A DNA stretch of 64,000 nt from Aptenodytes patagonicus (taxonomy: Eukaryota; Chordata; Aves; Sphenisciformes; Spheniscidae): the NCBI RefSeq assembly GCF_965638725.1, contig NC_134970.1, positions 7,174,001 through 7,238,000 on the forward strand, given 5' to 3'. The notes under the pieces are model-generated. The model saw only the letters and a program-made list of their open reading frames with translations. It was not told the DNA's origin and did no database searches. The number at the start of each line of letters is the position of its first letter. The first letter of the stretch is position 1. Position numbers and translations under genes: made by a program. Positions 11,246-23,200 of the stretch are shown piece after piece.

Positions 11246-11320
11246 CTCGGCGCAGGCCGCCGCCATGGCCGCGCAGGCGCGCTGGGTGCCGCCACCGCCC
11301 GAGGGGCGGGGCCAGGGCAG

Positions 11321-11328
11321 TGACGTCA
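11321..11328. promoter_or_regulatory. CRE palindrome TGACGTCA
   Basis: A perfect 8-bp cAMP-response element lies 76 bases upstream of the RABIF start codon inside the CpG island. Sites of this form are bound by CREB/ATF factors and are common at CpG promoters. Use here is inferred from position only. Confidence 0.65.
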
Positions 11329-11470
11329 GGCGGCGCCGTGCGCGTGCGCGGCGCTGAGGGGGGGCGGCGGCCCGGCGGCTCCGCGTCCCCTCACCGGCTC
11401 GGCCCGGGCCGCGGCCCGGCGGCCTCCGCCCGCGCCTCGGTGCCGCCGGGCAGGGGAGCCGTGGGCGCCG

Positions 11471-13480
11471 ACAGCCCACGAGCAGCTGCCGTGCTGTGAA
11501 GCAGCGAGGTTTAAATGGCCCCCGCGCTCCTGCCAGGCCTGTGGCGTCTGAGGAGGCTCCCGCCGCTGTGGGGGTGCCCCGCGGCTCGGGCTCGCCGCCA
11601 GCCGCTGCGGAGGCCCCTCTGCCAAGGCACGGGTGAAGCGAGGGGGGCCTGACAAAGCCTCCCGTTCCCGCTCTGCGGAGGGGGGGGCGGCGCGGGCTGG
11701 GCAGCAGTAGGGTGCGGAGGATCCCGGTGAGAAGGCGGCTGTGTCACAGGCTGGCGGTGAACAGTTGGCAGCGAAAGTCCGTTTGGCTGCCAGGTGGGCC
11801 CATCGGCGACAGTCGCTTCCCGGGCATGGGAACCTGGAGACGCTTGACTTCTGTTACAGCGGCCAGAGAAAGCAGAGCTCAGCTGATGCTGGACAAAAGG
11901 AAATTGTGTCCCTGCGAAGCTGCTGTGCGTATTTTGCGTGTAGCGATTGCATCAGCATTTCTGAGAGCCTGGGCTACCTCTTTTCCTGCTGCACACAGCA
12001 GCTCGCTTAGCTGCTTGGTACAGAGAGAACCCCTCAGAAATGGGGAAGGAGAGGGGAAGAGTGCACTGAAAGGGGCAAGGTGCTGACATTCAGAGCAAAA
12101 TGTTTTCCAGGAGAGGAAGCCAGAGTTCAGCCAGACCCTGAAAAGCCTGGGAAAAGCAGCAGGCTGTGTCAGTGCTTACAGGCAGCAGTGCTGAAGATGA
12201 GGTCCCGGGGCCCAAGTGACTCTTGGGCTTGCTCTTCACTGAGCATCTTTGAGGCACTTCTGGCTTTGTGCTGATCTCAGGACCCGCTGCTAGCGGCCCG
12301 CTGTTAGCACTGTTGGAAAGATTGAAAGCAGGCCTGTTGACTGTAGCCACTGCTTCTTCAGGGGGTAAAACAGATCCCAGCAGAGCCCTGATTCTTGCTT
12401 TTTCCAGACCATTTACTGTAAATATACACCGTTCTCCTGCTACCTCGCTGTGCCCTGACTGGCTGCTCCTGAGAACTCTCAGGAGAAGCCAGAAATGGGA
12501 ACTGATGTTCAAGTTACTAAATAAAGATACAGGATTTCGTCAGCAATCCAGCTGCTGACCTCGGGCTCCAGCCTGGGCAATCGCAGTCTTGAATGCTGCG
12601 TCGTCGGCCTCAGCTCTGCTCCCTGCCACGAGCTGCAAGGTGGGTGTGGCTGGTAGACACAAACCCCACAGTCTGTGAAGCAGGTTGGTGTTTGTAAGGC
12701 AGGAACAGTGTATGGGGCATCAGAGCGCCTGAGCCATCTCTGGATGTGGGCTGGGAGCCAGAGCGGCGCTTGCAGAGCCGAGAGGGGAGTGGATGCAATA
12801 ACGGAGGTGTGAAGCTCAGAAACACCCACCGCAAGCAGCCCTGGGGCACCCGCTGCTCAAAAGCCAGTCACAAACCAACCGCAGAAAGGTCTTGATTTGC
12901 CTGAAAGAGGCAAAAAATTTGGCTGGTGGCTGAGCAGGAGCCGGGGCGTCTCCGTTCACTGAGGAACTGCGCTGAGGGGGGGACTCTGCACCCGCAGCTG
13001 TTCGGCAGTGACTGGCACAGCCGTGCGACTCGGCGACGGCTCCGGTGAGCTGAAAGGGCTGAGACTTGGTCCTGTCCTCACTACAGTACAGTGACTTCCC
13101 CTGAAGAGTGGTGACTCAATGTAGAGACATTTCTACACGTCCTCAGTTCTGCCATCTCCAATTCCCACCCTGAGCAACTTTGTTCAGCTTTCCTCTGCCT
13201 CTGTGAAATGCCAGGCGCAGGCAGCAGGTTTATCTGTAGAGGAGGTTGCTCTATGCTGTCAAGTTTCTGCATCTTCCCTCGCCCCAGATGTGTCCTCCTT
13301 CCATGGGGTTTGGTGCCTGTGGCACCAGAGAGAAGGTTTCCTGCAGTTCAGCCGTTCCCCACTATCACAGTGCAGGAGTTTCCTGCAGAAATAGCCAGTG
13401 CCCAATAGCGGCTGGTGACAGGGATTCAGATCTGCTCTGCAGCCAGAGCAACTCAGGGGCTCAGAGAAGTCACAGGATCC
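11471..13480. other. Intergenic sequence between RABIF promoter and a CR1 end, no gene recognised
   Basis: The GC-rich shoulder of the RABIF island fades by about 11.75 kb. The rest has only short unassigned open frames, the longest 140 codons on the minus strand at 12090-12512. A divergent non-coding transcript from the CpG island is possible but nothing in the sequence shows one. Confidence 0.45.
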
Positions 13481-13618
13481 CCGTGCTTGGAGATACTCTG
13501 GACTCAATGGAACAAGGTCCTGAGAAACCTGATCCAAACTGGCTCTTCTCCGAGCAGGATTACAGACCACCAGATTGCCTCTCCCAGCCGCAATTATTCT
13601 TTGATTCTGTGATTTCTT
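13481..13618 (+). mobile_element. CR1 LINE 3' end
   Basis: The sequence reads GTGCTTGGAGATACTC, then AACAAGGTCCTGAGAAACCTGATC, which is the end of CR1 ORF2 and its 3' UTR. It finishes in the CR1 tail ATTATTCTTTGATTCTGTG at about 13594-13612. It is a typical 5'-truncated insertion. Confidence 0.8.
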
Positions 13619-15634
13619 CTTGTCTAACTGCAAACACCACTTTTACAAAAACGACCCAGAGCGAACGTGCCCAGGAGCCCTGGCTCCATCCCTGCTCAGG
13701 CAGTGCGCTGTGTCCTGAGAGCCAGACAGCCCGTGCTGCCTCAAAGGCACCTGAGCAGTGAGAGTTCGGTTTCACTTGCCCCCTCCAGAACTTCGGAGCC
13801 TCCCATGACCAGCCGAAGGAAGCACTGCTCCTGCCCACGCGTTTGGTGGGTGCAGGAGGTTCCGGTGGAGGAGGCATGAAGCAAAGGCCCTTGCCTCCCT
13901 GATTGTAGCGTGACATAAAGTAACACATTTGTAGGGCTTCAACTCGATTGTATTAAGTGTGCACATACTAATTTAGATGGTAACATAATCGGTAGGGATG
14001 GAGATCCTGATCAGATGGGGGGAGAGGAAAGTAAGCCCTCTTCCTGGCCCAGGTGAAGTCCATTCAAGTTGCAAGTCAAAAGCTAACTGTTGCATCAACA
14101 CTTAACCTCGATACCACCTGCTAGTCAAATTAACTTGAGATGAAGTTTTTTTGGCAAAATCCACTGCCGTAAAACCCCATTGAGCGGCACAACACTACAT
14201 TGCCGTCTCCCAGCCTGTGGTCCACGACTGCCGCCGGGCGAGGCTGTGCTGAGCTGGGCAGGTTGTTCAGGGCCGGCTGCTGGTGTGGGGCTTGTCTTCG
14301 TTACAGTCCTCTGGAACTTCTCAAGAAAGAAAAACCTACCAACCCAAAGGGGCCTTTAGCCAATTCTTAACATTCTTGGGTGGGAGCTGTCTGGTGTTGA
14401 AAGTTTATGCTTAATTCTGCATTTTAGCATTTTCTCCTAGATTATTCATGGAGCAGAGCTTCATTCTTACTGGTCTGTCAGAATCAATACCAGCTTCTTT
14501 CCAAGCAGAACATTTTGACCCTTGTTTTACCTTCAACAGTAGCTTGTGAGTTTTCTCATCTCTAGCTATGCACAGATGCAGACCATTTTGAAGGTTTATA
14601 TTGTCCATTATCTAGCTAGAAATGCCAATTCCTCTTCAAACCCTTCAGTACATCTTGTCCTGGAAAGGCAGCGATGGGGTCTGCTGGCCGCTGTGAATAG
14701 GGTCATGTCCTGCTGTGACCCAGTTCTGACGCTGGCGCTTCGTCTGCTGAGCTTCAGCAGAACCACACGCTGGACCCGTGGTTTTTTTTTTTTTTCCAGT
14801 ACTAGCCACTTCTGGAGCTGAATCCCCCCAGAGGCCTTTGCAGGAGAGCAGGGCTGGTTGGGGAAGGGAAGGAGGAGCTACTGACAGCTCCAGGTTCGGT
14901 AGCCTGGAAAGTCGCCCTCCACGTACCTGTCTTCCTGCTGGTGTCAGAGGCGCACGGGGTAAGACAGATCCACGTACGAAATCAGTGAGTGCTTTCTCGT
15001 GAATATTGCACTCTCCCAAGCGGGTCCTTTTACCTTTTTGGTTCCTCACATACTTCTCGCTGGCTCAGGAGTGACAGAGAAGTTCATCCTGAGGGAGACA
15101 TGTCAGGAGAGGCTATTTGAAATCTAGAATAACGGGTCAGGTGTTTACTGGGGGACCAGGCGGTGGGGAGAGCATTCAGTCATCAAAAGGCTGCTGGAGC
15201 AGGACGCTGCAGTTTGCCTTGAAATCAACAGAAGGTTTTGGAGAGGTATTTTGTAGCCACACCATCGATAGAAGAATTAATACTGGGCTCCATTCATCCC
15301 ACATTTCTGTGGCGGACAAAGGGGCTGTTATTTTTTGCAGCTGTGGGCTCTATTATAACAGTATTATCAGCCTTTTCCTCATCTCTGCTGCCCCACTCTT
15401 CTCAAGCAGATCTTGCAACAAATTCACCCCCACTTAGCAAGTCCTCCAGGCCTGACAGGTTTTTGTGCCGTGGATCTCAACAGATGGAGCAGTTGTTTTT
15501 TACTACCACACTGAAGCTGCAGGGCAGAGGCACAGCTGAAGGTGGCTGCCTGGTCTAACACCGGGTTTGTACATACCCTCCACACAGTAGTTAGACAAAT
15601 GTCTCGAAGGTAGAGAACAGAAGCTAAATTCCCA
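13619..15634. other. Intergenic sequence between CR1 end and KLHL12 3' end
   Basis: No gene is recognised. There is a T-run at about 14781-14795. Open frames are short and unassigned (longest 134 codons, minus strand, 14645-15049). Confidence 0.45.
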
Positions 15635-17116
15635 CTGGCTCAGGAAATATTTTATTCTTTATATTTTCATTAAAAAATAAACATAGGAAACAAAACCACA
15701 GAACACTTGTGTGATAGAAACAAACGCAGAAGGTCAGAGCATTGGCTGAAAGTGCATAATTAAGTCATGCTACCACGTCCCTGATCCCACCCTGTCCCCC
15801 AAGCAAGGAGTCAGCAGTAAGCTCAACGAGCAGCACTACACAGAGCCCAGGCACTGCGGGGGCCAAGCTGATGGCGGAGGAGAGCCCGTGCTCCCAGAAA
15901 CGCAGCAAGGCAGGAGACATGCTGAGGAGAGAGTGCTCTAGCGAGCCAGTGATGAAGCTCTCACTTGGGGTTCGTGGGGCAGGCGAAGGATAGCTAGTGT
16001 AAGAGGATGTGGAGTTACAAGGCAGGGGAATAAACAGCTGAGAACAAAGGGCAAAATGGAATCCTGGACGTCACTCCAAAATGGCCCTGGAAGCAGAAAA
16101 ATCCTAGGTAAAAGGAAAATCAACACAATGAACTTGACTGAAAGGCTGACGTGGGTGCGCTGGACAGAGGTCTGTCCAGGGACGAACCCCAGTCACTCAC
16201 CAGCAAGATCTACAGGGATAGTAGCAATTGTGTCCCTACTTTCAGGGCCTCAGCCTCTGCAAGGTGATCTCCCCACGGGGGTGGGAGCAAAGGCATTGCC
16301 GCACCACAGGAAGGCTCCTGCTGCCAGAAAATGCAGCGCTTTGCAGCTGGGTCTGTCAAGCTTTTCGAGGGAAATATGATGTGATGAACCTTGCTGAGCC
16401 CCCTGATCAGAGCACGAATGCTGCAGACCTGCTTCTACACCAGGCAATGAGCTTTTCCCCCTGCCCTCTGCCCCCTGCAGCCTCAGGCTTTTGGGTCTCA
16501 GTAGTTGACAGCTTTAATCTGCGACTCCTTTTGTGTGCAGACCTGTGAGGAACCTGCAGACGCAGCTACAGTGCAGGACCCCCTTACACATGCTCACTCA
16601 ATTTGGCTCTGCACTGATGTGTGCTTGAGGAGCATGTTTAAACATTCAGTATGTACAAGATGAATTGAAGCTGGAACATAAGAGCAGCTGGATTCACCCT
16701 CACACATCCACGTGGCTGAGAGCAACCAGAGGACCTGCGTGCTCCTGCAGCGGCTGAAGAGACCACCCAGTTGTATGTACATGTCCTTGGAAGCATTCAC
16801 CAGGCTGGCTGATGCCAAGGCTGGGGGCATCTCTGCTCTGCCGATAGACTTAGCCACAGGAACAGCAGAGAATGCAGCTTCTCCTGACCTACTTCACCAC
16901 CTTTCGCCAGCTTCACACAGAGCCCCCGATTTCAAATGACTGCTGAGAGAACACGTTTATGCACATGCTCTAGTCAAAAGCAGCACAGAAAGCTGCTGTT
17001 CTGGTGCCTATTTCCACAGCATCCACAACTCTCAAGAACAGTCACTGCAAATCACTTGGGACTCTTCCTCCAGCCGAGACTTTTTAGGTTGTTCTTCTTG
17101 GTAAGTTCCCTCCAGA
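15635..17116 (-). other. KLHL12: Probable KLHL12 3' UTR
   Basis: This is the stretch from the KLHL12 stop codon to the candidate polyadenylation site. It contains only short antisense and unassigned open frames, and no other gene signal. The end point depends on the AATAAA at 15651. Confidence 0.5.
15651..15656 (-). terminator. KLHL12: Candidate KLHL12 polyadenylation signal AATAAA
   Basis: TTTATT on the plus strand gives AATAAA in KLHL12 sense, about 1.46 kb below the stop codon, within AT-rich sequence. Cleavage would fall near 15625-15640. The choice rests on position and composition. Confidence 0.5.
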
Positions 17117-17243
17117 TCACTTCTCCCGAAGGACGCAGACTCCAGCGTCACAGCGCTGCATCCCCAGGGAGGTTACCACTTCCCAGTTGTCAATGATGGG
17201 ATCGTAGCACTCAATGCTGCTCAGCAGTGAGTTGCCATCATAT
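17117..17243 (-). CDS. KLHL12: KLHL12 last coding exon (residues 524-565)
   Basis: The acceptor ccttgcag precedes ATATGATGGC at 17243 and the stop TGA is at 17117-17119. It completes the sixth Kelch repeat ([20 protein letters not shown]) and ends in [11 protein letters not shown], the conserved KLHL12 C-terminus. Confidence 0.96.
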
Positions 17244-20200
17244 CTGCAAGGACAGAAAGTTACAGGTGAGGGATGCTGCTGAAGGAAGTGGTTGAGGTGT
17301 CCAGACTCCTTCCCGGGAGGCTGGACAGCTGCGTACAGCAGGAATGGCCTGAAATAAAACCACTGCATTAGGCTCCCTTTTGCTGTCTGCTGCTGCTCTC
17401 CTGCCTGCCTTGGCCCTGGACCGTCACTCTGCCTATTTAGGTTGGGCATGGTGACTCTGTGGGCTGTCTCCTCTCATAAAGCTTGAAATGTAAATGCGAG
17501 GAGAGGCCACCTGAAACAGGGCAGCAGGCTGCGTCACCTAAACTCACTTGTTCCAGCAAACAGACGTGCAGGGCATCTCCCTCTCCAGCCCAGGGGAGCC
17601 GCTTACCCAGCGATTGCATACAGCCTTCCCCGCAGCACGGTGGCTCCCACGTAGCAGCGGGGGGTTGTCATGCTTGTTACAGTTGTCCAGGAATCAGTGC
17701 GAATATTATAGGCTTCCACCGAGGAGAGATGTGCCGTCCCATCGAACCCCCCAACTACATAAATATGGTCATTCAGCAGAGCCACTCCAGCCCCTGGGGA
17801 GAGACAAGGCGGCACAGTTACACCCATGAGCGACACCATCAGCACCGTGCCTGGGGCTCGCTGTTACGAGGCTGAACTAAGTCAGTTCCTCCCTCTTCAG
17901 AGGACGTTTTCTTATGCTCGTATCTCCCACAAAAGTGCTGTCATAACCCAGTCTCTTCTGTTGTTGTTGTCTCCAATACGATACATGAAAACCTGTAACT
18001 CTACCAAATGCTGCTGAATCTCTGGCATAAGGGGGACTGAGCAACACCGCAGCCAGGGCAGCAGTAGCAACATGAGTGTTCACCTTGGCTGAAAGACACC
18101 CCGACTCCCTGAACAGACCAGCACAAGGCTCGCTCTGCTGGCGGGTAGCCGGCCGGGACTGTCACCACAGAGACAGGTTTCTCTGGTGTTTCTGGCTCCC
18201 TGGTGTCAACCAGTCCCTGGCTGTTACAACGAGAATGATGCTGCTCCGTGTGAAGCTGGAGGAGGGATTTCTTTGACATTGCTCCTCTGGGAGGCAGGGA
18301 AATGAAAACTGGTGTCCACTGCACAGTCACAGAGGCATAAGTGGCCAAAGCATCTGTCTGAACAGCTGTTCTCACCTGCCCCAGTAAAAGCAATCAATAG
18401 TACAGTTGGCCCAACTGGGAATTTATGACAGCAGCAGAAAATAAACCTCTGCCAGCCTCTGTTCCTCATCTGCAGCCCCCTTCAGGTAAAGCACCAAAGA
18501 ACGCAAGTAAGATAACAATGCACTTAGTGGCCTTCGGTGCTCTTGCCAAGCCACTCACAGATCTCAGCCACTGCTGTTTTGAGCTGCATCTCGAGAGCAG
18601 AGTAAACCATGTCAGGCTGTTACCATCAACATGTTGCACTGATGAATATCCTGAAGGAAACAAGCCAGCTACCCTGCAGCTCTTGGGCACCAATCTGTTT
18701 CTTTTACAAACAGGGTATAAGAGATTTTCTGTTCCACTAAATGCAACCTCAGTGTCTGTCCTTGCTGAGAGCACCAAAACAGCTGGAAATGGCCCGGCTG
18801 CCCCAATGGCCTCTCTGATAGCTTCAGTGAGGAAGACTTTGGCTGAGAAGAGAGACCAGACCAAGGCCTAATCAGGGAGGTTGGGTCTAGCAATGCAATA
18901 TGGCCATTGTTTCTGAGGGGTGGCCTACCTCCAGAATCTGTCCTAAGAGATGAAGAGAAACAAGGAGGAGACAATCTCTGTGAATAAAGGCAAGATTACT
19001 TTTAGTCTTGGTCTTTCTTGGAATTCAAAGACCCGCAAGCAGAGAGCTCTAGAAAGAGTGTCGAAGCCTCGGGGCAAAAGAAGTCCTACAGGGTCCAAGG
19101 TCACCAGGATGGATGGACTGGAACCGATACCAGGATGGAGGTTGCAAGTGCAACTGGTATCTAAGCTACTAGTAGTTTGGGGTGTTAGTACCACAGAGTG
19201 GCAGCACAAAAACCTGGGCCAAAAAATGTTCTCAGGCACACCCCAATTTCAGGCCTCAGTGCTCCAGGTCACAGCACTGAGGAAGGAACCTGGCTGAGTC
19301 AGTGCTGGGGTCAAGAGCCTCACAATGTTCCTGCTCGCTTGTGGCACTGAGGAGTCTGCTCTGTGGGCTGAGGCATTGTTACCAAAAGCCTCCGAGTTCT
19401 GTGGGAAGCTATCATGGACCTGGGAAATGCTTTTTATAAAAGGCTTTCCCCTTGAACTCTTTGCTTTTGGTCTTGCCAGAAGCCATCTTCTCTGGTGCAC
19501 ACAGCAGACCCCCTGGGGAAAGCCGTCTCATCCTTAAGCCTTCTAGAGATCTGTGGATAGGTCTCGCATGTTGCCTCTGACATAGGAAAACCCACAGATT
19601 TTATCACGTGTTTGTATGTGGGGTCTTCCTGGATGTGGAAAGCGACCAACTTCTAAATCAAATCCATTCTTGGCATATGGGAAATACTTTCCAACCCATA
19701 CTTAACAGGAATAGCCCTGTCAGAGGAGTAAATATTTAAAGCTTGGGGTTTTGGTGAATGCCACTGCAGGCACAAAAAAGCTTAAATGCTTTCAGAACAG
19801 AGACCAGTTTTAACTGAGTAACCAGCTCTTGTCCCTAAACAAGAACACTGCAGCAGAGAACAAACAGAAACAATGCTGCCTACGCTAACTGTAAAGGACA
19901 TTTATTGAAAGAACTAGAGAAAAAGCAACTTCAAAAGGGTTTTGAAAGAGGGCTGTAAGCACAGCAGAACTACTCCATCGAGAACCACAAAGCTGTGGAG
20001 GCACTGAGCATCCTGCCTATCCACACGCAGCTGAGCAAGGCCACAGCTGCTCGCTAGCATGGCCATGAAGATCTGGGGCAGGCGGCCTGAGGCGCAGTGC
20101 AATAGCAGAGTGCCAACACTTGAGCACACAGGAGCTGCACAAGCCCCACAGGAACTCTGAGAAATGAATGAGAGCTGAGACAGAAAGTTACTCCAAAAGT

Positions 20201-23200
20201 AGGATTTAAACTATATTTTTCGCCTAGATACAGCTGCCAAACGTAAAGCGCAGGGTGCAAAGCAGGAAAGACAAACTAAGAGTTGGTGGCAGGTAATTAA
20301 TGTGTGACTGCACCATGTTTCTAGTCATTAGCGTACGACTGTTGCAGCATGACACTGCTCTGGCAGTGCTGCTCTCTGCGTTAGTGCTGCCCCAGGAGCT
20401 GATGCCCAGCATTTCACAAAGCGGAGCGCAGATGAAGGAGGGCCTGCCAGAGCACTCCTGCCTTTGCTGTGTCCTGTGCAGCTGATGAGCACCGACTTAG
20501 CAAACTGTCCCATTATTGTGCACTATGGTCTGTAGTTTGTTCCTTGCTAGCTTTTCTCCAAGCCGTGCACTGCTCCTAGTTATGGAAGTCACACAAGACT
20601 TCCTCTCCCTCCCTGTAACCTCCAACGCCCCTCCCCACATTCCTCTATACACATGTTAGCATGGGATGGAGACATCAGGCATGCGAAAATTAATCTTTCT
20701 CTTGGGGAGTTAAGTCAGCATGTCCTAAAATCATCCCCTCTCAAAGCCAAACCACCCACTGGGGCCAGTCGACATCCTCCAGGGTAGCGAGACAAGCCAG
20801 CAGACTGCTTCCTCAGTGCAGCACAAAACATTTTGACCTCAAGGCACTGTGGGCTTTTACCTGAGCGCTTAGTGGCCATTGGGGTGACATTTGTCCAGTG
20901 TCCGGTGTGGGGATCATACCTCTCTACAGAATTCAGTATGTTCAGCCCATCATAGCCACCTGAAACAAAATACAGGAGCAAACCATGAGTCTGACGTCTG
21001 GAAAACGTTTTCTGTGTAGAGAGCAATAACATGCCTGGTGCATCCTTAGCACGGTGTTGCACTGCAATCAGCACAACTCACAATGCGCTGGGGCTGGCAG
21101 ACCAAAGAGGATCTCTGCAGCTTGCAATGCCAGACTGGAGCCAGCTCAGAGCAAGGTCTGCCCCTGCACTGCACAGGGCCGTGCTGGGAGAGAGCATTAC
21201 CTCTCCAAACCAGTACAACCAGGTTAGCACCGCGCTGCCCAAAGCTGCCTCTGAGCATGCTGATGCCAATGTTGATGCTGTCCTGCTAAAGCAGATGTAC
21301 AGCTTCCAGACCTGGCGCTGGCTCACGGTCTGTGTGCTGCAGCCGCCAGCTGACGCTATGAGGCTACACAGTGTAGGCTGGGATGTCTCAAAGAGCTGTT
21401 TCACAAGAGGATACCAAGAAATCTCATTGTGCAGCTATAGCAAAAGAGCATCTGCCTCGGGAGACAGTGTGAGGAAGAGGAATTTGGGAGAGGGAAGTGA
21501 AACCCATAAACCAGTGTCCAATATCTGTGACTCCCCAGGAACAGGACTGTAACAAATGTGGGTGCAGTGCTAGGCCTGCCTTTTCGGGGGCCCAGAAGGT
21601 GTATCTACAGAACAAGCTTACTGAAGTCTTCAGAGTGATTTGCTCTCTAGCACTCTCACCGTATTCACAGCTGGCATGGGTCTCTGAAAATGAAACGAGC
21701 GCTACAGAAAGGAACTGGAACACATACAGCTCAGGATCCATTTCTGGAGCACTACAGCCAACATTGCTTTGTGTGCAGCAGATGCACCCTCTGTCCTGTG
21801 GCTATCTGCGTCATCTCTAGGGCATCTTAGCCACTGCCTAGTCTCTGCAAACCTCAGCTGGCACTGCTCATCCCCCGCACTTCAGCCGTCCCTCAAATGT
21901 AGGCTGATTGTGTCCAATTTGCTTCTGACAGCATTTACTGTAGTTCTACGGCAGCTCCAGTCTAAGCCATCGCGATGGTAACGGTGAGAACAGGCTGCAT
22001 TCGCTGACAGAGCTGTGCAGCGCCCAGTGCAGTGAAGTTACATCTTCTTTTCTAACCTGGACATGACATAATCGGTGCTCCCCACAGACAGCATCTGCAC
22101 TGTCATTTCTGTAAAAAGCAAGTATTTGTAGAACGCCTAGAGGTCCTAAGGGTACCTACCGAGGCAGTAGATAACTCCGTTAGCTACAACAAGCCCTGCT
22201 CCTTCCCGTGCTGTCTGCATGTCTCCCAGCATACTCCACTGATCAATGTTCGGGTCGTATCGTTCCATACTGGTGTGACGTCGGCTTCCATCAAACCCAC
22301 CGGAAACATAGATCATGTCTGCAACGTTAGACAGAGGTTGGACTCAGCAAGGTAAGTATCAAGCATGCACATAGAGCAAGGCGGCCCTCACAGATGGAGC
22401 AAGCCTACAACATGGACTGCAAAATACAGGAACAACTACAGATCTTGGCACATTCGAAGCTGAGACAAACCCAGCCTCTTCACCCTAGCTCACTGCATTA
22501 GCCTGCTCACAGACCCAACAAACTAAACAAACGTAAAACCCATCTGGCCCTTAAATCTGCTTCTTGCTGGTGGATGAAACAGAACATGCACACCCCAGTT
22601 ATTTTTTTCATGCTGCAGAACGTACTGAAACGCTGCCATGCCCAAACCCTGCCTATCACTAGCATCCTGTCAGCACCTCCTCAAAGTAAATGCTGACAAG
22701 GTAGTAAACACACAGGTAGCAAAGGAAAGAAGATCCAAAAGACATGTCTGGATCATCAAGATCAGTCCCTTATACTGGATAACCTAATTCATGCAACGCT
22801 TTCACAAATCTGTCATCTACAAAGCAGCTGCATTTTAAAGAGAATTTTCATTAGAATAGATTAACAATCTAAATGAATAATATTTAATCGATATTAATTA
22901 TTAAGAAGATATTCTAATACAAGCATTAAAGCACAGAATATTTATTAGAGTATTCAATTCTTATATTGCCCATTTCCTTCTCATGCCAAGTTATACTCAT
23001 AGAGAACAATCATATCCCCTCTCAGCCTTTGCTTTGCCAGCATAAGCAAGCTGAAGTGTTCTGGTTTGCTCAGTAAAGTACTTTTCTTCTTCCAAGTCTG
23101 TCCTAAGAATCCTCCTCTGCACATGCTCCAGTTTCAGCCTCTCTCCAGTGCCGGATGGTTATTGCTGTACTTGGTGTCCTGTGCTCAGTAATACGTGACA

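Larger units (their letters stand above)
10850..11470 (-). promoter_or_regulatory. RABIF: RABIF CpG-island promoter
   Basis: CpG-dense sequence covers the first exon and its upstream side with no TATA box. Upstream of the start codon on the plus strand are an SP1-type GAGGGGCGGGGCC at 11301-11313, a complete CRE palindrome TGACGTCA at 11321-11328, and an NRF1-like GCGCGTGCGC near 11340-11349. The transcription start probably lies between about 11270 and 11350, but no base can be fixed. Confidence 0.7.

Noticed and set aside
9971-11323. 450-codon plus-strand open frame
   Set aside because: It runs antisense through both RABIF exons and the CpG island, and its composition is Arg/Pro/Ala/Gly low complexity. 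Long stop-free frames are expected in such GC-rich sequence.
10685-11479. 264-codon minus-strand frame as one unspliced RABIF protein
   Set aside because: It reads through the intron (extra Arg/Gly-rich insert) and beyond the conserved start. The two-exon model matches the known protein across a GT-AG junction.
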